DNA of 64,000 nucleotides from contig JARWIR010000016.1 in the NCBI GenBank assembly GCA_029959085.1, positions 18,547,499 to 18,611,498 of the forward strand. Reading direction: 5' to 3'. The position numbers and the translations under genes are program-made. The stretch is from Nemophila menziesii. Its lineage: Eukaryota > Streptophyta > Magnoliopsida > Boraginales > Hydrophyllaceae. Below the pieces are notes generated by a model that did not search any database, was not told where the DNA came from, and was given only the letters and a program-made list of their open reading frames with translations. Below, piece after piece: positions 10,511 through 21,708 of the stretch (position 1 is the stretch's first letter; each line of letters begins with the position of its first letter).

Positions 10511-11863
10511 TTGAAGGTCTAGGGGTTGATTTGGGTCAACCCCGCAAACCTCTTCAGCTTCCATCCCTTCAATTAACCCTTCCTCATACCATTGTTCAAT
10601 ACCTTCGTCTGTTAAATCTTTATCCATCTCAACATTCTCAGCCATCTCATCATCATCCTCATAGAGATTGACAAGAGTTGCTGAGTTTTGATCACTTTTT
10701 TCCTCTTCTAAAGGAAGGCCAAGATCTTTCCTATTCTATTCTTATTTTTCTCAAGATATCCAAACCGAATAATATCACTCGAATTTTGAGTGATTGAAGG
10801 GTCAATGATCACTTTTTCTTCCAATATTGGGATTGGACTTAACTTTGGATTTTCCTCATTTGCACCACATAACTTCAGAACCTCATATGAAACCAGAGGT
10901 CTTATTTCAGTTTTAAAAGCAACACCTTCTATAACTTTGTTACCAATCTTGACAATTGGTAACATTAGAGACTTTTGAACATAATTCAGTGTTTTACTCT
11001 CAGTTGAACCTGTAATGCCTTTTGAAGTATCAATTTCCCCTTCTTCAAGGGTTAAAGATATTTTCTTGTTCTTATTCCTCAAAGATTTTTTAGTTTTTGA
11101 AACTTGATTGCCCTCTTTCATAGCTTTAAAAACAAAATTCTTATCTCTTTTTTCAAAAATCTGTAGCCTTAATCCAGTTTCCCAATCTTACAGCAAGATT
11201 GTTTGGATTATCACAATGCCTTTCCTCATGAGAAATTAGCCCACATTTAAAACAAAAGTCAAAAAGTTTTTCATACTTAAACGAAATCCAGACTGATTGA
11301 GTTTTTGAAATTTTAAAATTAAAACCAGCTGAAAGTGGCTTCAAGAATGAAACATTCACTCTAGCTTTAATACAAGAATTTTCTTTGAATTTCAGAGGGT
11401 CTGTAAGAACAACCTCAGTAACAGTACCAATCTTTGAAGCAATTTTGAAAACATTTGATTCCTTAATAAACAATGGTGGAATACCTTCCAATCTAACCCA
11501 GAAAGTAGTTTCCTCCAAAAGCGAAGGGTTTAAAATAGTTTCACCATATTTATGAACCAAAACATGAAAACCAAACACATGGTATGGTCTATTAGCCCAC
11601 ACAGTTTCAAGATCCTTTTCTTTATCGAATTGAATCGTACACATATTATCACCTTTTTTTTCAATATTGATTCTACCTGAAATGCCCCAATATTGTATCA
11701 CTATCTTTTTGAGATAGTTAAGATTCACGTTACCTGAAGCCAGAATTTGAACCAAAAGCTTTGGTTCTTCATATTTTGAGTAAATAGCTTCTCGATCTGG
11801 TGATAGGCAAAAGTCATCTTCCGATTCTTCCGCCATATCCCCAAGACCTACTAATGAAGCCAT
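10511..11863 (-). pseudogene. LINE1 ORF1: DUF4283 / zinc-knuckle RNA-binding protein
   Basis: First ORF of the plant L1-type LINE, coding the RNA-binding chaperone that coats element RNA. Starts at ATG 11863 (MASLVGLGDMAEE). An open 236-residue stretch to 11153 contains the DUF4283 fold and a CX2CX4HX4C knuckle (CFKCGLISHEERHC, about residues 203-216). A stop follows, then a further open frame 11121-10708 gives a basic/acidic C-terminal tail. The gap between ORF1 and ORF2 is short, as usual for these LINEs. Frame break near 11150 marks it as inactive. Confidence 0.88.
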
Positions 11864-12308
11864 TTTAAAAGATAAAAGTGATAGAGAACTCTATAAAACA
11901 CCTAACGGTGATTTTAAGACAATGGATCAAAGCTAACGAGAAGTAGAAGATGTTAAATTTCATAGATCCTAGAAGGATCTTAAATTGAAACTCAAGCGGG
12001 TGGAAGAGGTTGGGGTGAGTAAGAGAAAAAGAGGGTGGAGAGTGAGTTTTGATTTAGGTTAGGGTTAGAGAGCAGAGTTTTGGGAGAGAGAGCACGGTGG
12101 TGGACGGTGGTGAAAGGGAGGGGTTAGGGTTTCCGAGACGGAGAGGGGTTTTATTGGGTTTCGTGCCTGGGAGCATTTCCTTTACATAATTTTTTAACAG
12201 CTTATATGATTGTGTTCCTTATTGAGTTATGGAAATTTAGCAAGTGATTTGAGGTCAATCGGAGTTGTAACGAACCGGCTAGAGCTGATTTAGCGGAGGT
12301 GGTGCAGC
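11864..12308 (-). other. LINE1 5' leader and flank
   Basis: On the minus strand, 12170-11864 is pyrimidine-rich with CCCTAACC-type runs upstream of the ORF1 start, typical of a LINE 5' UTR. The element probably begins near 12165-12180. From there to 12308 no coding signal is seen; it may be the outer part of the next LTR-like sequence. Confidence 0.5.
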
Positions 12309-13448
12309 TGTTACGGGATTTTGGGCTTAATTATGGACTTGGGCTTTTCTAAAATGGCTTTTTATTTAAAATAAAGCCCTAGTCCGATTTTACTAGTATA
12401 AATAGGCCTTTAGACCTCATTATTTCTTACCTCTCATTTTATTCTTCAATTTAATTCATCCTTAGAAGAGAGTGTCAATACAATTCAATTTTCATAAGTC
12501 AGAGCATCAGAGAGAAGTCAAGGCAAGAAAGAAGGAAGAAGCTACGGAGCTGGAGACTGTCTATATCCCCGATTCTCAGCCATTCCCAATCCGAAATTAG
12601 GTTTCTTTGTATTTTCTTTCTATGAACAATGTGAATTCCTCTTTTAATTTAGTTTTTGTCTTTCCGTTAATTATGAGCTAATTCCATTTAGTACTTGGGA
12701 ATGCATAATGGGTTAATCCCTACTTTGTTTAATTTCATATGATTGGATTTGGGATTTCAGTAATTTAATTCAAATTGGGTCTTTTACATGTTTCTGTAAT
12801 TTGTGATTATTTACTGTTCTTAAAGTAGCTAATTAATAACAGGTTTTAGTATCTAGGCTATTCCACATAGTGGCGTGTGGATCATCTTGACGGGGGGTTT
12901 AGATACGGAATTGATTACAGAATATAAGGTAGGAATTATTTGACTCTGACGAGCGTAATTAACCTTATGGCCTATTGGGTATTTTTAGCTTAATCATTCG
13001 AAGGTGGATCATAATCACCCTGACGGGGTTTGTGACACCCTAGAATAGCTTCGTAGTCCACCCTGACGGGGTATGAAGATTCCCGAATCCCGACCTATGT
13101 TAATTGACCAATTTCTCCCTTAAACAACATATGGAATGAAATAGAGTTAGGAGGAATCCTTGCGTCTCTCAACTACTGCCTGCTCATATTTGCGTCTAGC
13201 TTCTATTTACTTGCGTCTAGTTATTTATTTGCATTTTCACATTAGTCTTTCATACTTAGGATTAGTAAAACCAACCAATCAACTATCAATCATTTACTTG
13301 CTTTCATAAGTGAAATCATTCATTAATTGATAAGCATTGTAGTTAACCATACCGTCCCTGCGAACGATCATGTTATCACTATTATTACTTGGGACAATCG
13401 TACACTTGCGGTTGTGGTTCTCTTTACTTATTACTTTATTTTAGAACA
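12309..13448 (+). repeat. LTR-like sequence of an unassigned gypsy element
   Basis: Non-coding stretch with LTR features: starts TGTTACGGG and could end AGAACA, contains TATA box TATAAATAGG (12397-12406), a GA-rich leader, three GACGGGG motifs (12880-13080) and a 3' part (CCGTCCCTGCGAACGATC) resembling Tat/Athila LTR ends. It is unlike the LTRs of A and C, and no primer-binding site or matching target duplication was found. Could be a solo or truncated LTR, so boundaries are tentative. Confidence 0.45.
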
Positions 13449-13469
13449 CACAAAGGACCACCAGATAGG

Positions 13470-14477
13470 ATGAACTTAGATGAGATAATTGTTGAAGATT
13501 GGTTTGAAGAGGTCGAACAAGGTAAGGTTAAGAAGCCAAGAGTGGTTGATGAACCAAGAATTGAAGAGAGAAGTAGAGTAAGACAACCACCCCTACATTG
13601 CTATGATCCCGTAAAGGAGAAACAAGAGAAGTGTATGGAGGCGTTAAAACAAGTGAAAATTAACGTCCCTTTACTCGAAGCCATGAAAGGAAGGAGAGAC
13701 TATGATCGATTCTTTATAGAGGAAATCTCCAATAAGGAAAGGTTCACAAGAGCCAAGTCTGTGGCAATCAATAAAGGGATATTAGCACAAGTTCAGAGAA
13801 CATTACCACCGAAGCGTAAAGATCCTGGAGATTTTAACCTCTCAATCAAAATAGGTGGTATATTTTATGGAAAAGCAATGTGTGATTTAGAGCCAAGTGT
13901 GAATATCATGCCCAAAAGTGTATTAAAAAAGATTGGTATTAGTGATATGAAACCGACATTCGTAATCTTACAACTTGCGGATCAATCAACAACAAAGCCG
14001 TGGGGAGTAATCGAGGATGTACTCGTCCAAGTAGGTAACCTTGTTATTCCCACAGACTTTATTATTCTTGACTATAAAGCAGATAAGAACATCCCATTCA
14101 TTCTTGGGCGTCCATTCCTAGCCACCGGCAACACCATAGTGAATGTGAATGAAGGAACCGTAACTCTTAGTATTGAAGATGATTCTAAAACATTCTATGG
14201 TTCGGGAAAGAAGAAGAAAAAGAAGTCACAAGAACTATATCCAATCAGAGTTGTAACCAAGAAGCCAGAATCTATAAGCCCCCAAGAAACCATGGAAAAA
14301 GAAATTGAGTTTGGGTTAGGAGACGAGGTAGCATGAAAACCTCCCTTTCCGAAACATAACCGTTCTTGGATAGGGCCATACGTCATCACGCATATTATCT
14401 CAGCAGGAACGGTCGAAATAAAAGATATCGAGGGTTGCAAGCTCAAGTTGGTAAGTGTTGATCACCTCACTCACTGA
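13470..14477 (+). pseudogene. Element B: retroviral-type protease joined to integrase C-terminus
   Basis: Athila/Tat-type polyprotein remnant. Residues from ATG 13470 run through a linker with NKERF, then PPKRKDPGDF and the aspartyl protease domain: the catalytic DLGAS of the family is DLEPS here (Asp codon 13884-13886), so the active-site glycine is lost; FILGRPFLATG is the distal conserved motif. After EFGLGDEVA there is an in-frame TGA (14334-14336), then directly SWIGPYV and GTVEIKD motifs typical of the very end of integrase, finishing at the stop 14475-14477. Reverse transcriptase, RNase H and most of integrase are deleted. The reading frame also extends upstream to 13389, but that part lies in LTR-like sequence. 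Confidence 0.82.
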
Positions 14478-14704
14478 TGGGGAGGCTATAGAAAGAAATA
14501 ATCGAGGTAACTCGTCTAACTTTGAAAGACGTTAAACAAAAGTGCCCCCTGGGAGACATCCCATAGTATTTTATGTTGTTATATTTTAGTTTAGATTAGT
14601 TGTTTTTAGTTGATATTGCATTATTGAGGAAGGTATTAGTGTTTTTGATGTTCATGTATTAAGGAAATCGAGTTAGGGAAGAAAAAGAAATTTTTTGGGT
14701 ATAT

Positions 14705-14935
14705 TCTGACCTGCCCCCGGTATACCGCCCGTACCGCCGGTATGCCGGTGAGCCAAAAACACGAGCCCTCGGGTACACACCTTGGGTTCTTTGCCAAGAG
14801 GTGCATGTTAAAGAAATATCACACCGGTATGCCGGTCAGACAAAAACACGAGGCCTCGGGTTCGCGAATAGGGTTTTTTTGCCGAAGCAAGAATTTTTTG
14901 AAGAGCAGCACCAGTATGCCGGCCCGCGCCGCTAG
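14705..14935 (+). repeat. Element B: 87-bp palindrome repeat
   Basis: CCGGTATGCCGG occurs at 14737 and 14824 and CCAGTATGCCGG at 14911, exactly 87 bases apart each time, preceded by CCGGTATACCG at 14717. Between them each unit has AAAAACACGAG followed by CCTCGGGT and a T-rich stretch. This is a degenerate tandem repeat equivalent to those of A and C. Confidence 0.8.
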
Positions 14936-14961
14936 AAAGAGAAAAGAATTTTTTTTTAGGT

Positions 14962-14971
14962 TATAAATAAG
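14962..14971 (+). promoter_or_regulatory. Possible internal TATA box, element B
   Basis: TATAAATAAG directly after the repeat array, at the same relative place as TATAAAAG in element A, with a pyrimidine-rich leader (15003-15035) before the small ORF. Confidence 0.45.
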
Positions 14972-15093
14972 AGGAGGTGAGTTCTAGTCCGAATTTATCA
15001 ATCCTTAAGCCTCACTTTCTTCTCCAAACCTCTCCCAACTCCATTAAAGCTTCAACAAACCTTCACCTAACATCAAAACACTACCAAATCACC

Positions 15094-15216
15094 ATGAATT
15101 TACATCCAAATCCTTCCCTACATCATTACAAAGAAGATTCAATCACCCAAATCATATCAAAACACCTAGAAACCAAGAATCAAAACCATGAAGTATCAAT
15201 GCAAGGTAATGGGTAA
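15094..15216 (+). CDS. Small conserved ORF of the Athila-like family, element B
   Basis: 40-residue ORF homologous to the small ORF of element A: shared HHYKEDS and KHLE-KNQ motifs, then a divergent tail. Function unknown. An upstream in-frame ATG at 14977 would add 39 residues from the leader, but that part is not conserved. After the stop the sequence differs from A and C. Confidence 0.35.
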   Translation: MNLHPNPSLHHYKEDSITQIISKHLETKNQNHEVSMQGNG

Positions 15217-16480
15217 GATCAAGAATACATCAATTGAGATGGGTACTAGTTCGGGAACAAACGAGAAGGATAATTCGAGTCAAGCAATTAAAGAGGAACC
15301 GATTTTTGGTGGATTCAAATCCTAAAAAGCAAGCAATTGTGATTAGGGAGCATAAGATGCCAACACCTCTTCTAATCAAATATTCCTATATCAGAGATGA
15401 ACAAAGCTTCTGGGACGCTAGTAGTTGTTGCCACAACAACATATTCATGGATGAACACCTTCACATAAGAGTATTCGAAAGCAAAGTTGGAAGAAGAAAA
15501 AAAAAGATTTCTAGAGTTTGATTGATTGGGATGGATCATAAGAGAATATAAGGGAAAGCAAAATTGGTGATACATGAAGTCTGCGTACAAGGAAAGCACT
15601 GCACCCTAATTCGGGTATTAATCAAGCAAGGCAATAGCCTCGAAGAGTATGTTTTCTTTCTTCCTTACCATTTCTTTATGTGCATTATCTGTTAAATTTT
15701 AATTTTTATTGAGTCTTTTTCGAGTCGTGGGGACACGACTCATTTTTGAGTTTGGGGTGTGGGGATTCGTTCTCCCTCATCTCCATTTTTATGTGTTTTA
15801 TTGTTTTTTAGGTAAAATTAAAATTTTTGAAGGAGTAGATGTATGTAGAGTGTGTTTAATAGCTTGAAAGAATAAGCTCGGTAAGTTAATGATAGAAAGT
15901 ATTATGTTTATGAGTTTCTTTATGTTGTATGCTTTGAGTATTTGCAGGAAAACACGCATTGATAGTAAAGAAAAGATTAGTTAGCAATGCGATAAAAGTA
16001 TGTTCGATCTCAGGGAGCCATGAGTGGTCTGTAGGCCGTGAGATCCAAGCTAGTTGATAAACCCATTTGATGAACGTGCTAAAGGTAAGAGAATGAAGAA
16101 ATTGCATAGTTTAGAAAGTGATTAAGGCGGTTCTTTCATAAGCCCCTTGTTGCCTTTTAGCTTGCTGTCCTTTTAATATTTTATATCCTTCTCAGCCCCT
16201 TCTAATCTTTCTAAAGCCTTTTTATTTAACCACATTATAAGCCATATCCCTTTATATTATAGGACTTTTCCATATGACCTGCACTCGAATCGCGATGCAT
16301 ATACAATTGTTTTAGAGCTTGAGTTTGGGGTGGTGGGTCCACTATTATGGGAATTGTTATTGGGTTGGGATTTTTGAGCTTATTATTGTGCTCGTTCTAT
16401 ATATTGATGATGATTCACAGGTTTATATTGTAACCCTTTGCCGGGGTAATAGTAAATGAAAAAAGCTAAAAAGCATGAAA

Positions 16481-18244
16481 AGTCTGGTCTAAGGGATATA
16501 CCATTTTCATTTCTTAAGATCTTAACCTCTAAGATTACATCGGCTTCGCCAATATCCTTCATCTCGAATTTAGATGAAATAAAGTCCTTAGTCTCAGTAA
16601 CCACTTTAAGGTTAGTGCCAAAGATCAGCATGTCATCTATGTATAGACAAATTATCACACATTCGGATCATGTCACCTTCATGTAAACACATGAATCGGA
16701 AGTGTTGACTATAAAGCTGTCGTTAACTAAACTACTATCTAATTTTTCGTACCATTGTTTGGGTGATTGTTTCAAACCATATAGAGATTTTTAAGCTTGC
16801 ATACTTTGCTTTCTTGACCAAAAGCTACAAACCCTTCGGGTTGAACCATATATATTTCTTCATCTAAGTCTCCGTTAAAAAACGCGGTCTTAACATCCAT
16901 TTATATTGAGTTTATGAATGGAAGCTAAAGCTATTAGAGTTCTTATGGTTTCTATTTTGATCACTGGGGAATAGGTGTCAAAGTAGTCTAGGCCTTTCTT
17001 TTGAGTAAAGCCTCGGATTACAAGTCTAGCCTTAAATTTATCTATGGAACCATCAGGTCTTAATTTTCTCTTAAAGATCCATTTGCTACTAATTGGCTTA
17101 CATCCCTTTGATAATTCAGTTAAGTCTCAAGTGTGGTATGATCTAATGGATTCTATCTCACTATTTACTGCTTCTTTCAGGAAGTTGGCATCTATGGATC
17201 TCATAGCCTCAGAAAAAGTCTTAGGTTCTTCCTCAAGAAGGAAACAAGAGACTAGTTCTTCCCATAGCATATCTATGTGAAAATCCTCAGTCAAGAAAGT
17301 AGTGATAAAGTCTGGTCCAAAACTAGACTCAGTCCTACGTCTTTTACTTCTCCTAATCTCGTTATCAAGATGTGTTCCTGAACTCGAGGAGGGTAGGGAA
17401 GCAGACAAATTATCACTAACAGGTATATCAGTATTGACATGTGAGTCATTACTGGTAGATGAGGAGGCATTACGGACAATATTCCTTTTCAAAGGAAATA
17501 TATGCTCAAATAATTCAACATCTCTAGATTCACTAATAGTGTTATCAGCTAAGGACATAAATCTATAAGCTGCACTATTTTGGGCATATCCTATAAAGAT
17601 AGAGTCTACGGGTTTAGGTCCAATGTTGACTCTCTTAAAGTCGGGTAACGCTAGTTTAGCCAAACAACCCCACACTCTTAAAAATTTCAGGTTAGGTGGA
17701 TATCCTTTCCACAATTCGTAAAGGGTCTTATCTATATGTTTATGGGGTACTCGGTGTAATACATAACATGCAGATAAGACTGTTCCCCCCCCACATGTTG
17801 GATGGTAGGCCTGAACTAATTAACATGACATTCATCATTTCCTTAAGGGGCCTATTTTTCCTTTCAGCTATGCCATTTTGTTGGGGTGTATAATGGGTAG
17901 TAAGTTCATGAATAATTCCATTACGTTCACAAAATTCTTTAAGTGTGTTAAAACTATATTCACCTCCTCTATCAGACCTAAATCTTTTAATCTTTCTATC
18001 TAATTGGTTTTCAACCTCAGCCTTATATTTTAAAAAGGTGGATTCTGCTTCATCCTTAGACTTTAGAAGGTATACTTCGGTAAACCTAGAGTAGTCATCT
18101 ACAAGGGTCATATAATAAAATTTTCCTCCTCTACTAGCAGTAGTTTTAAAGTCAGCTAAGTCAGAATGCACTAGTTCTAAAAGTTGAGTTTCTCTAGTGG
18201 TCACGTTTTTAAAGGGTTTTTAGCGTGTTTAGCCTCTACACATA
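16481..18244 (-). pseudogene. Copia1: integrase and reverse transcriptase part
   Basis: Minus-strand Ty1-copia pol. From 18244 down: integrase with the first catalytic Asp in HSDLADF, the second in RSDRGGEY and the Glu in NGIAERKNR; the integrase C-terminal region (GYPPNLKFLRVWGCLAK) from 17714; then reverse transcriptase fragments ending with YIDDM (near 16629-16643) and GEADVI...ENGISL. Frame breaks separate them. The 3' part (RNase H, 3' LTR) is missing: copia sequence stops at about 16480 against element B. Upstream it continues at 26413, the gap being element C, which inserted just after the GAG-pre-integrase zinc finger. Confidence 0.92.
18240..18244. repeat. Target duplication of element C, left copy (ACATA)
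   Basis: ACATA directly before the 5' LTR; repeated at 26408-26412 after the 3' LTR. Five-base duplications are usual for gypsy integrases. Confidence 0.95.
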
Positions 18245-19761
18245 TGATGTCTCCCCATTTGTGATGATTTTATCTATCTTGGAGACATTATTTTAGGTGT
18301 ATTTATTAGAGTATAGGTCGATTTTCTCATGATTTAGTACACTTTCCTATTATGTGTCTTGAATTCATTATTTATTATTTTTAGAGCATATTGGGTTCAA
18401 TTGTTTATTTAGTGTGTAGCTTTAAAGATATATGGTAATTAATTAGATTCCAAGTTAATTCTAAGAGCTAAAGGAAAGAGGATAAACATGGAAATTGGAG
18501 ATAAGGAAACAAAAGCTAAAGTATGGAAAAATAAAACTGCCAAATAAATATGAATTTCACCACCCACGACCACAAACTGGCTTATATCTCAAGATCGGTG
18601 AAGAATTTGGAAGAACGGTCAAGAACAAAGTTGAAGATCTTTCCGAGACGATGAATTTCGACTACTCATACGCGTCAAAGGGATAAGTATTGAAGCTGTT
18701 AGGACCAAAACAAAAACTTGGTTGATTCTATATTTTAGGGTTACGAATTTGAGTTAGGCTAGGAGTCCATTACTTACATTTTCCTCCAAGAAAACGAATT
18801 AGGTCTTCCTATACACTATAAATACAACCTCTTATCACAAGAAAATCATCCTTGGCTAAACCTTAAGCCAGGAAGAAACTGCAACACAAGAAGAGAAGTC
18901 TGGAAGAAGCTGGGCATCGATTATGTCTCCTTCAACCCTCAATTCTGTAATTCTTTTCTTTTCTTTCTTTAGTATGAATTAAATAAATTTAGCTTGAGTT
19001 TTAGCATATATGTATGAACCCTAGTTTTTGTTGACATCTATCTAATTTGGGAATTATATGTTTTGAATTGAATTCATGTTTTATTTTTCAGTCTATGTGT
19101 TTGACTTATAATCTGTTTTCTTTGTCGTGTACAACGTATATGATTACTTTACTTTAATAATAGTTAGATATTCAATAGCTAAGACATATTTAATTATTGG
19201 GAACAACACATAGCGTCTAGAACAAGGTTTAGACCTGACAAATCAACCTAACTAGATTGTCACTATGGTTTGGTGTATTGCCATTTAATCAATTGCAGGA
19301 AAAGTTTGCTTAGGTTCTTATTGACACATGTAAACCCTATTTGAAACTACCTAGCGCAATTGAAACCGGACATTGAAATACTAAATGATTCACCCTTACA
19401 TGTTTAGAACGGCAAAACTTGTGGGGATTACTTGCTAATTACTCAGGCTAAACTATCATACTATTTGTTCTTAGCTTATTTAATTTTCTGTCTTTTAATT
19501 TCGTAGTTTGATTTTCCATTTAAAAACCAAATAAAAATCTATCTTTCTCTTCTTTACGCTTGCGTATCATCTGTTCTAGCTCTCATATCTGCACTTGATA
19601 ATTTGCATAAGTTCTTCCTAACTTTCGTAGTCTCTGAGGAACGAATCTTCTTATCGTGAAAACTTGCATACGTCATGTAATGCTTGCATAATCGTGCTCA
19701 GCCTACGGTGTTTATTTGCACTTATTTTATTCATTATTTTATCACACCTTAGGCGACACCA
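18245..19761 (+). repeat. Element C, 5' LTR
   Basis: 1517-bp LTR, TGATGTCTCC...GACACCA, TATA box TATAAATA at 18817-18824 with a CT-rich stretch after it. It matches 24893-26407 nearly throughout and is collinear with the element A LTR apart from the MITE there. Confidence 0.95.
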
Positions 19762-19767
19762 AGTTTT

Positions 19768-19785
19768 TGGCGCCGCTGCCGGGGA
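19768..19785 (+). promoter_or_regulatory. Primer-binding site of element C (tRNA-Asp type)
   Basis: TGGCGCCGCTGCCGGGGA, 6 bases after the LTR end; identical to that of element A. Confidence 0.92.
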
Positions 19786-19882
19786 CTACATCGTTAGTCC
19801 TTGTGTACATATCTAGTGCTTCTATTGTAGTTAGTTCTATTTTACGCTTTTCTTTTTAGTTTTTGTTTTACAGATTTTACAG

Positions 19883-21708
19883 ATGGAGAGCCCAAGGAGA
19901 CTTGATCTTCCCATCACATTCAGAGTGCAACCACGCGGAATCCGCACTCCAAGAATCCAAGCCGCTAAATTTAGACCAGATCCAGGGATGATAGCGCAGT
20001 TTGCAAATCATGGACAATTTAGCGGTGCTGCACAACAAGATCCGGTCCGATATATTCAGAAATTCATGCAGATCTGTGACGCGTATATCGTAAAAGGCGT
20101 TACAAAGGAGCAGATGTATTAAATTATGTTACAATTCTTTTTGACCGGATGTGCAAGCGATTGGTACGATACCCAACAACCCAATGTTATTCCAGATTGG
20201 GACAGGCTTCAATCCAAATTCCTAGACCAATTTTATCCGGTTAGTAGACGATTAAAAGATATGTTGGAGCTTGAACAATTTATGCAGGAAGACGGAGAGA
20301 GTTTTGGTGAAGCATGGTTACGTTTTAATAAGATGAAGGCAAGATGTCCATTCCATATATCATCGCCAGAATATTCTTTAACCATGTTCTATGGAGGACT
20401 CAATAACGAGTACAGAAGAAGAGCAGATTTGTTAGGAGATAAGGGTTTTGTGTTATTAGATCCTGAAGAAGCTGAAAATATTATGGAGAAAGTTCTTGAG
20501 ACCGAGAGAAGTTGGCCGATTGAAACAGAAAAACAAGAAGAGACCTTAGAATCTCTAAGGCTCAAAGAGCTAATCCAACAACTCGAGGAATTACGAGAAC
20601 AAGCGCGAAACAGGTGAATCTAGTACATACTTTACCTCTATGTCCAGGTTGTGGAGCAAGAAACCATTGGTGGGAGAATTGCATGAATAATATAGCTTCA
20701 ATTTCCTTCGTATCTCATCAAAGAAACCATTATTCTAATGGTTATTATCATCCTCAAGGAAGTTACGCTAATTATCAGTCCCCACAAAATCAAAATTGGG
20801 TCGGAAATCAAGAGACTTATTATCAACCTCGACCTCAATCTTACTATCCACCACAACCTATCTATCAAGAAGCGGTGATCTATAAAGAAATTTACCAAGA
20901 AGCGCCAATTTACACAGAAGCTTATCAAGAACCACCTCAATATTCAATGCAACAAGCTACACGAAAGCAACCTTCGAGCTTGAATTCAAGTATGGCTTCA
21001 ATGATAAAACTAGTTGAAGAAAATATGAAGATGAGCCAGCAAAGAATCCAAACCCAGTCCAAGGTAATCAAGAATCTCGAGCATACTATATTACAAATGG
21101 CTAGTACATTGTAAAACAGGCCAAAAGGGAAACTCCCAAGTGATTCTATTGCTCCAGAAGATGATGCTTGTCATGCAATTGAATTGAGAAGTGGAAAACA
21201 ATTACCTCCGCCTAGAGTAGAACCAGAACCAACCTCTATTCCTGAAAAAGTGGTTGACGAAACAATTAAAGACAAGGTAGAAGAGGTAATTGAACAAACG
21301 AGTGTCCTAGAGAAGACGCCAGAAAAGAAAGAGAGCCCAGTGGTAACCAACACACGTCCTCCTCCACCATTCCCGTCACGTGTCAAGATGCAGAACAATG
21401 AAAAAGAATTCAAGAAGTTCCTAGACATGGTGAACGAGATAAATATCAACATCCCGTTTGTAGAAGCTCTCGCAAGAATGCCAAAATATCGTAAATTCAT
21501 GAAGGACGTTCTTTCTAACAAACGAAGCTTAGAAACCGAAGAGATGAATGGATTGCCAGAGGAGTGTAATGCTACAAATGAACTAAAGTTACCACAAGAC
21601 GCGCAAATACCCCAGAACTTTTGGATGAAACCATCCATGGCTACAAAGAATAGATTTGAAAAGTTCGTGGGAGTTAGAGGTAAGGGATTTAAATTTCGCA
21701 AACCATGA
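19883..21708 (+). pseudogene. Element C gag (nearly full length, broken in frame)
   Basis: Athila/Tat gag starting MESPRRLDLP at 19883. Capsid-type Retrotrans_gag domain spans about 20040-20480 (DWYDTQQ, FLDQFYP, RFNKMKARCP); then a Glu-rich linker, zinc knuckle CPGCGARNHWWENC (20641-20682), a repetitive Tyr/Gln/Pro-rich tail (20690-20945), and the ELRSGKQLPPP to KFVGVRGKGFKF region (21184-21708). It is split by a stop at 20120-20122, a small deletion with frame change near 20612 and a stop at 21112-21114. No protease or polymerase follows, so C, like A, is a gag-only non-autonomous derivative. Confidence 0.9.

Larger units (their letters stand above)
14478..16480 (+). mobile_element. Element B: 3' internal region, truncated
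   Basis: Collinear with the downstream regions of A and C: GACGTTAAACAAA block, hairpin TGGG-agacat-CCCA (14550-14563), GC-rich repeat array, TATA box, leader, small ORF, the GAGTCGTGGGGACACGACTC hairpin near 15723, PPT-like TTGAGTTTGGGGTGTGGGG (15746-15764) and TTGAGTTTGGGGTGGTGGG (16319-16337), and TTTGCCGG at 16437-16444. Similarity stops at about 16480, where copia1 begins; no polypurine tract or 3' LTR is present. The accessory ORF of A and C is not recognisable here. Confidence 0.8.

Noticed and set aside
12309..13448. Clean solo LTR
   Set aside because: LTR-like, but candidate ends GCAGC and CACAA flanks do not match, so a solo LTR with target duplication is not supported.
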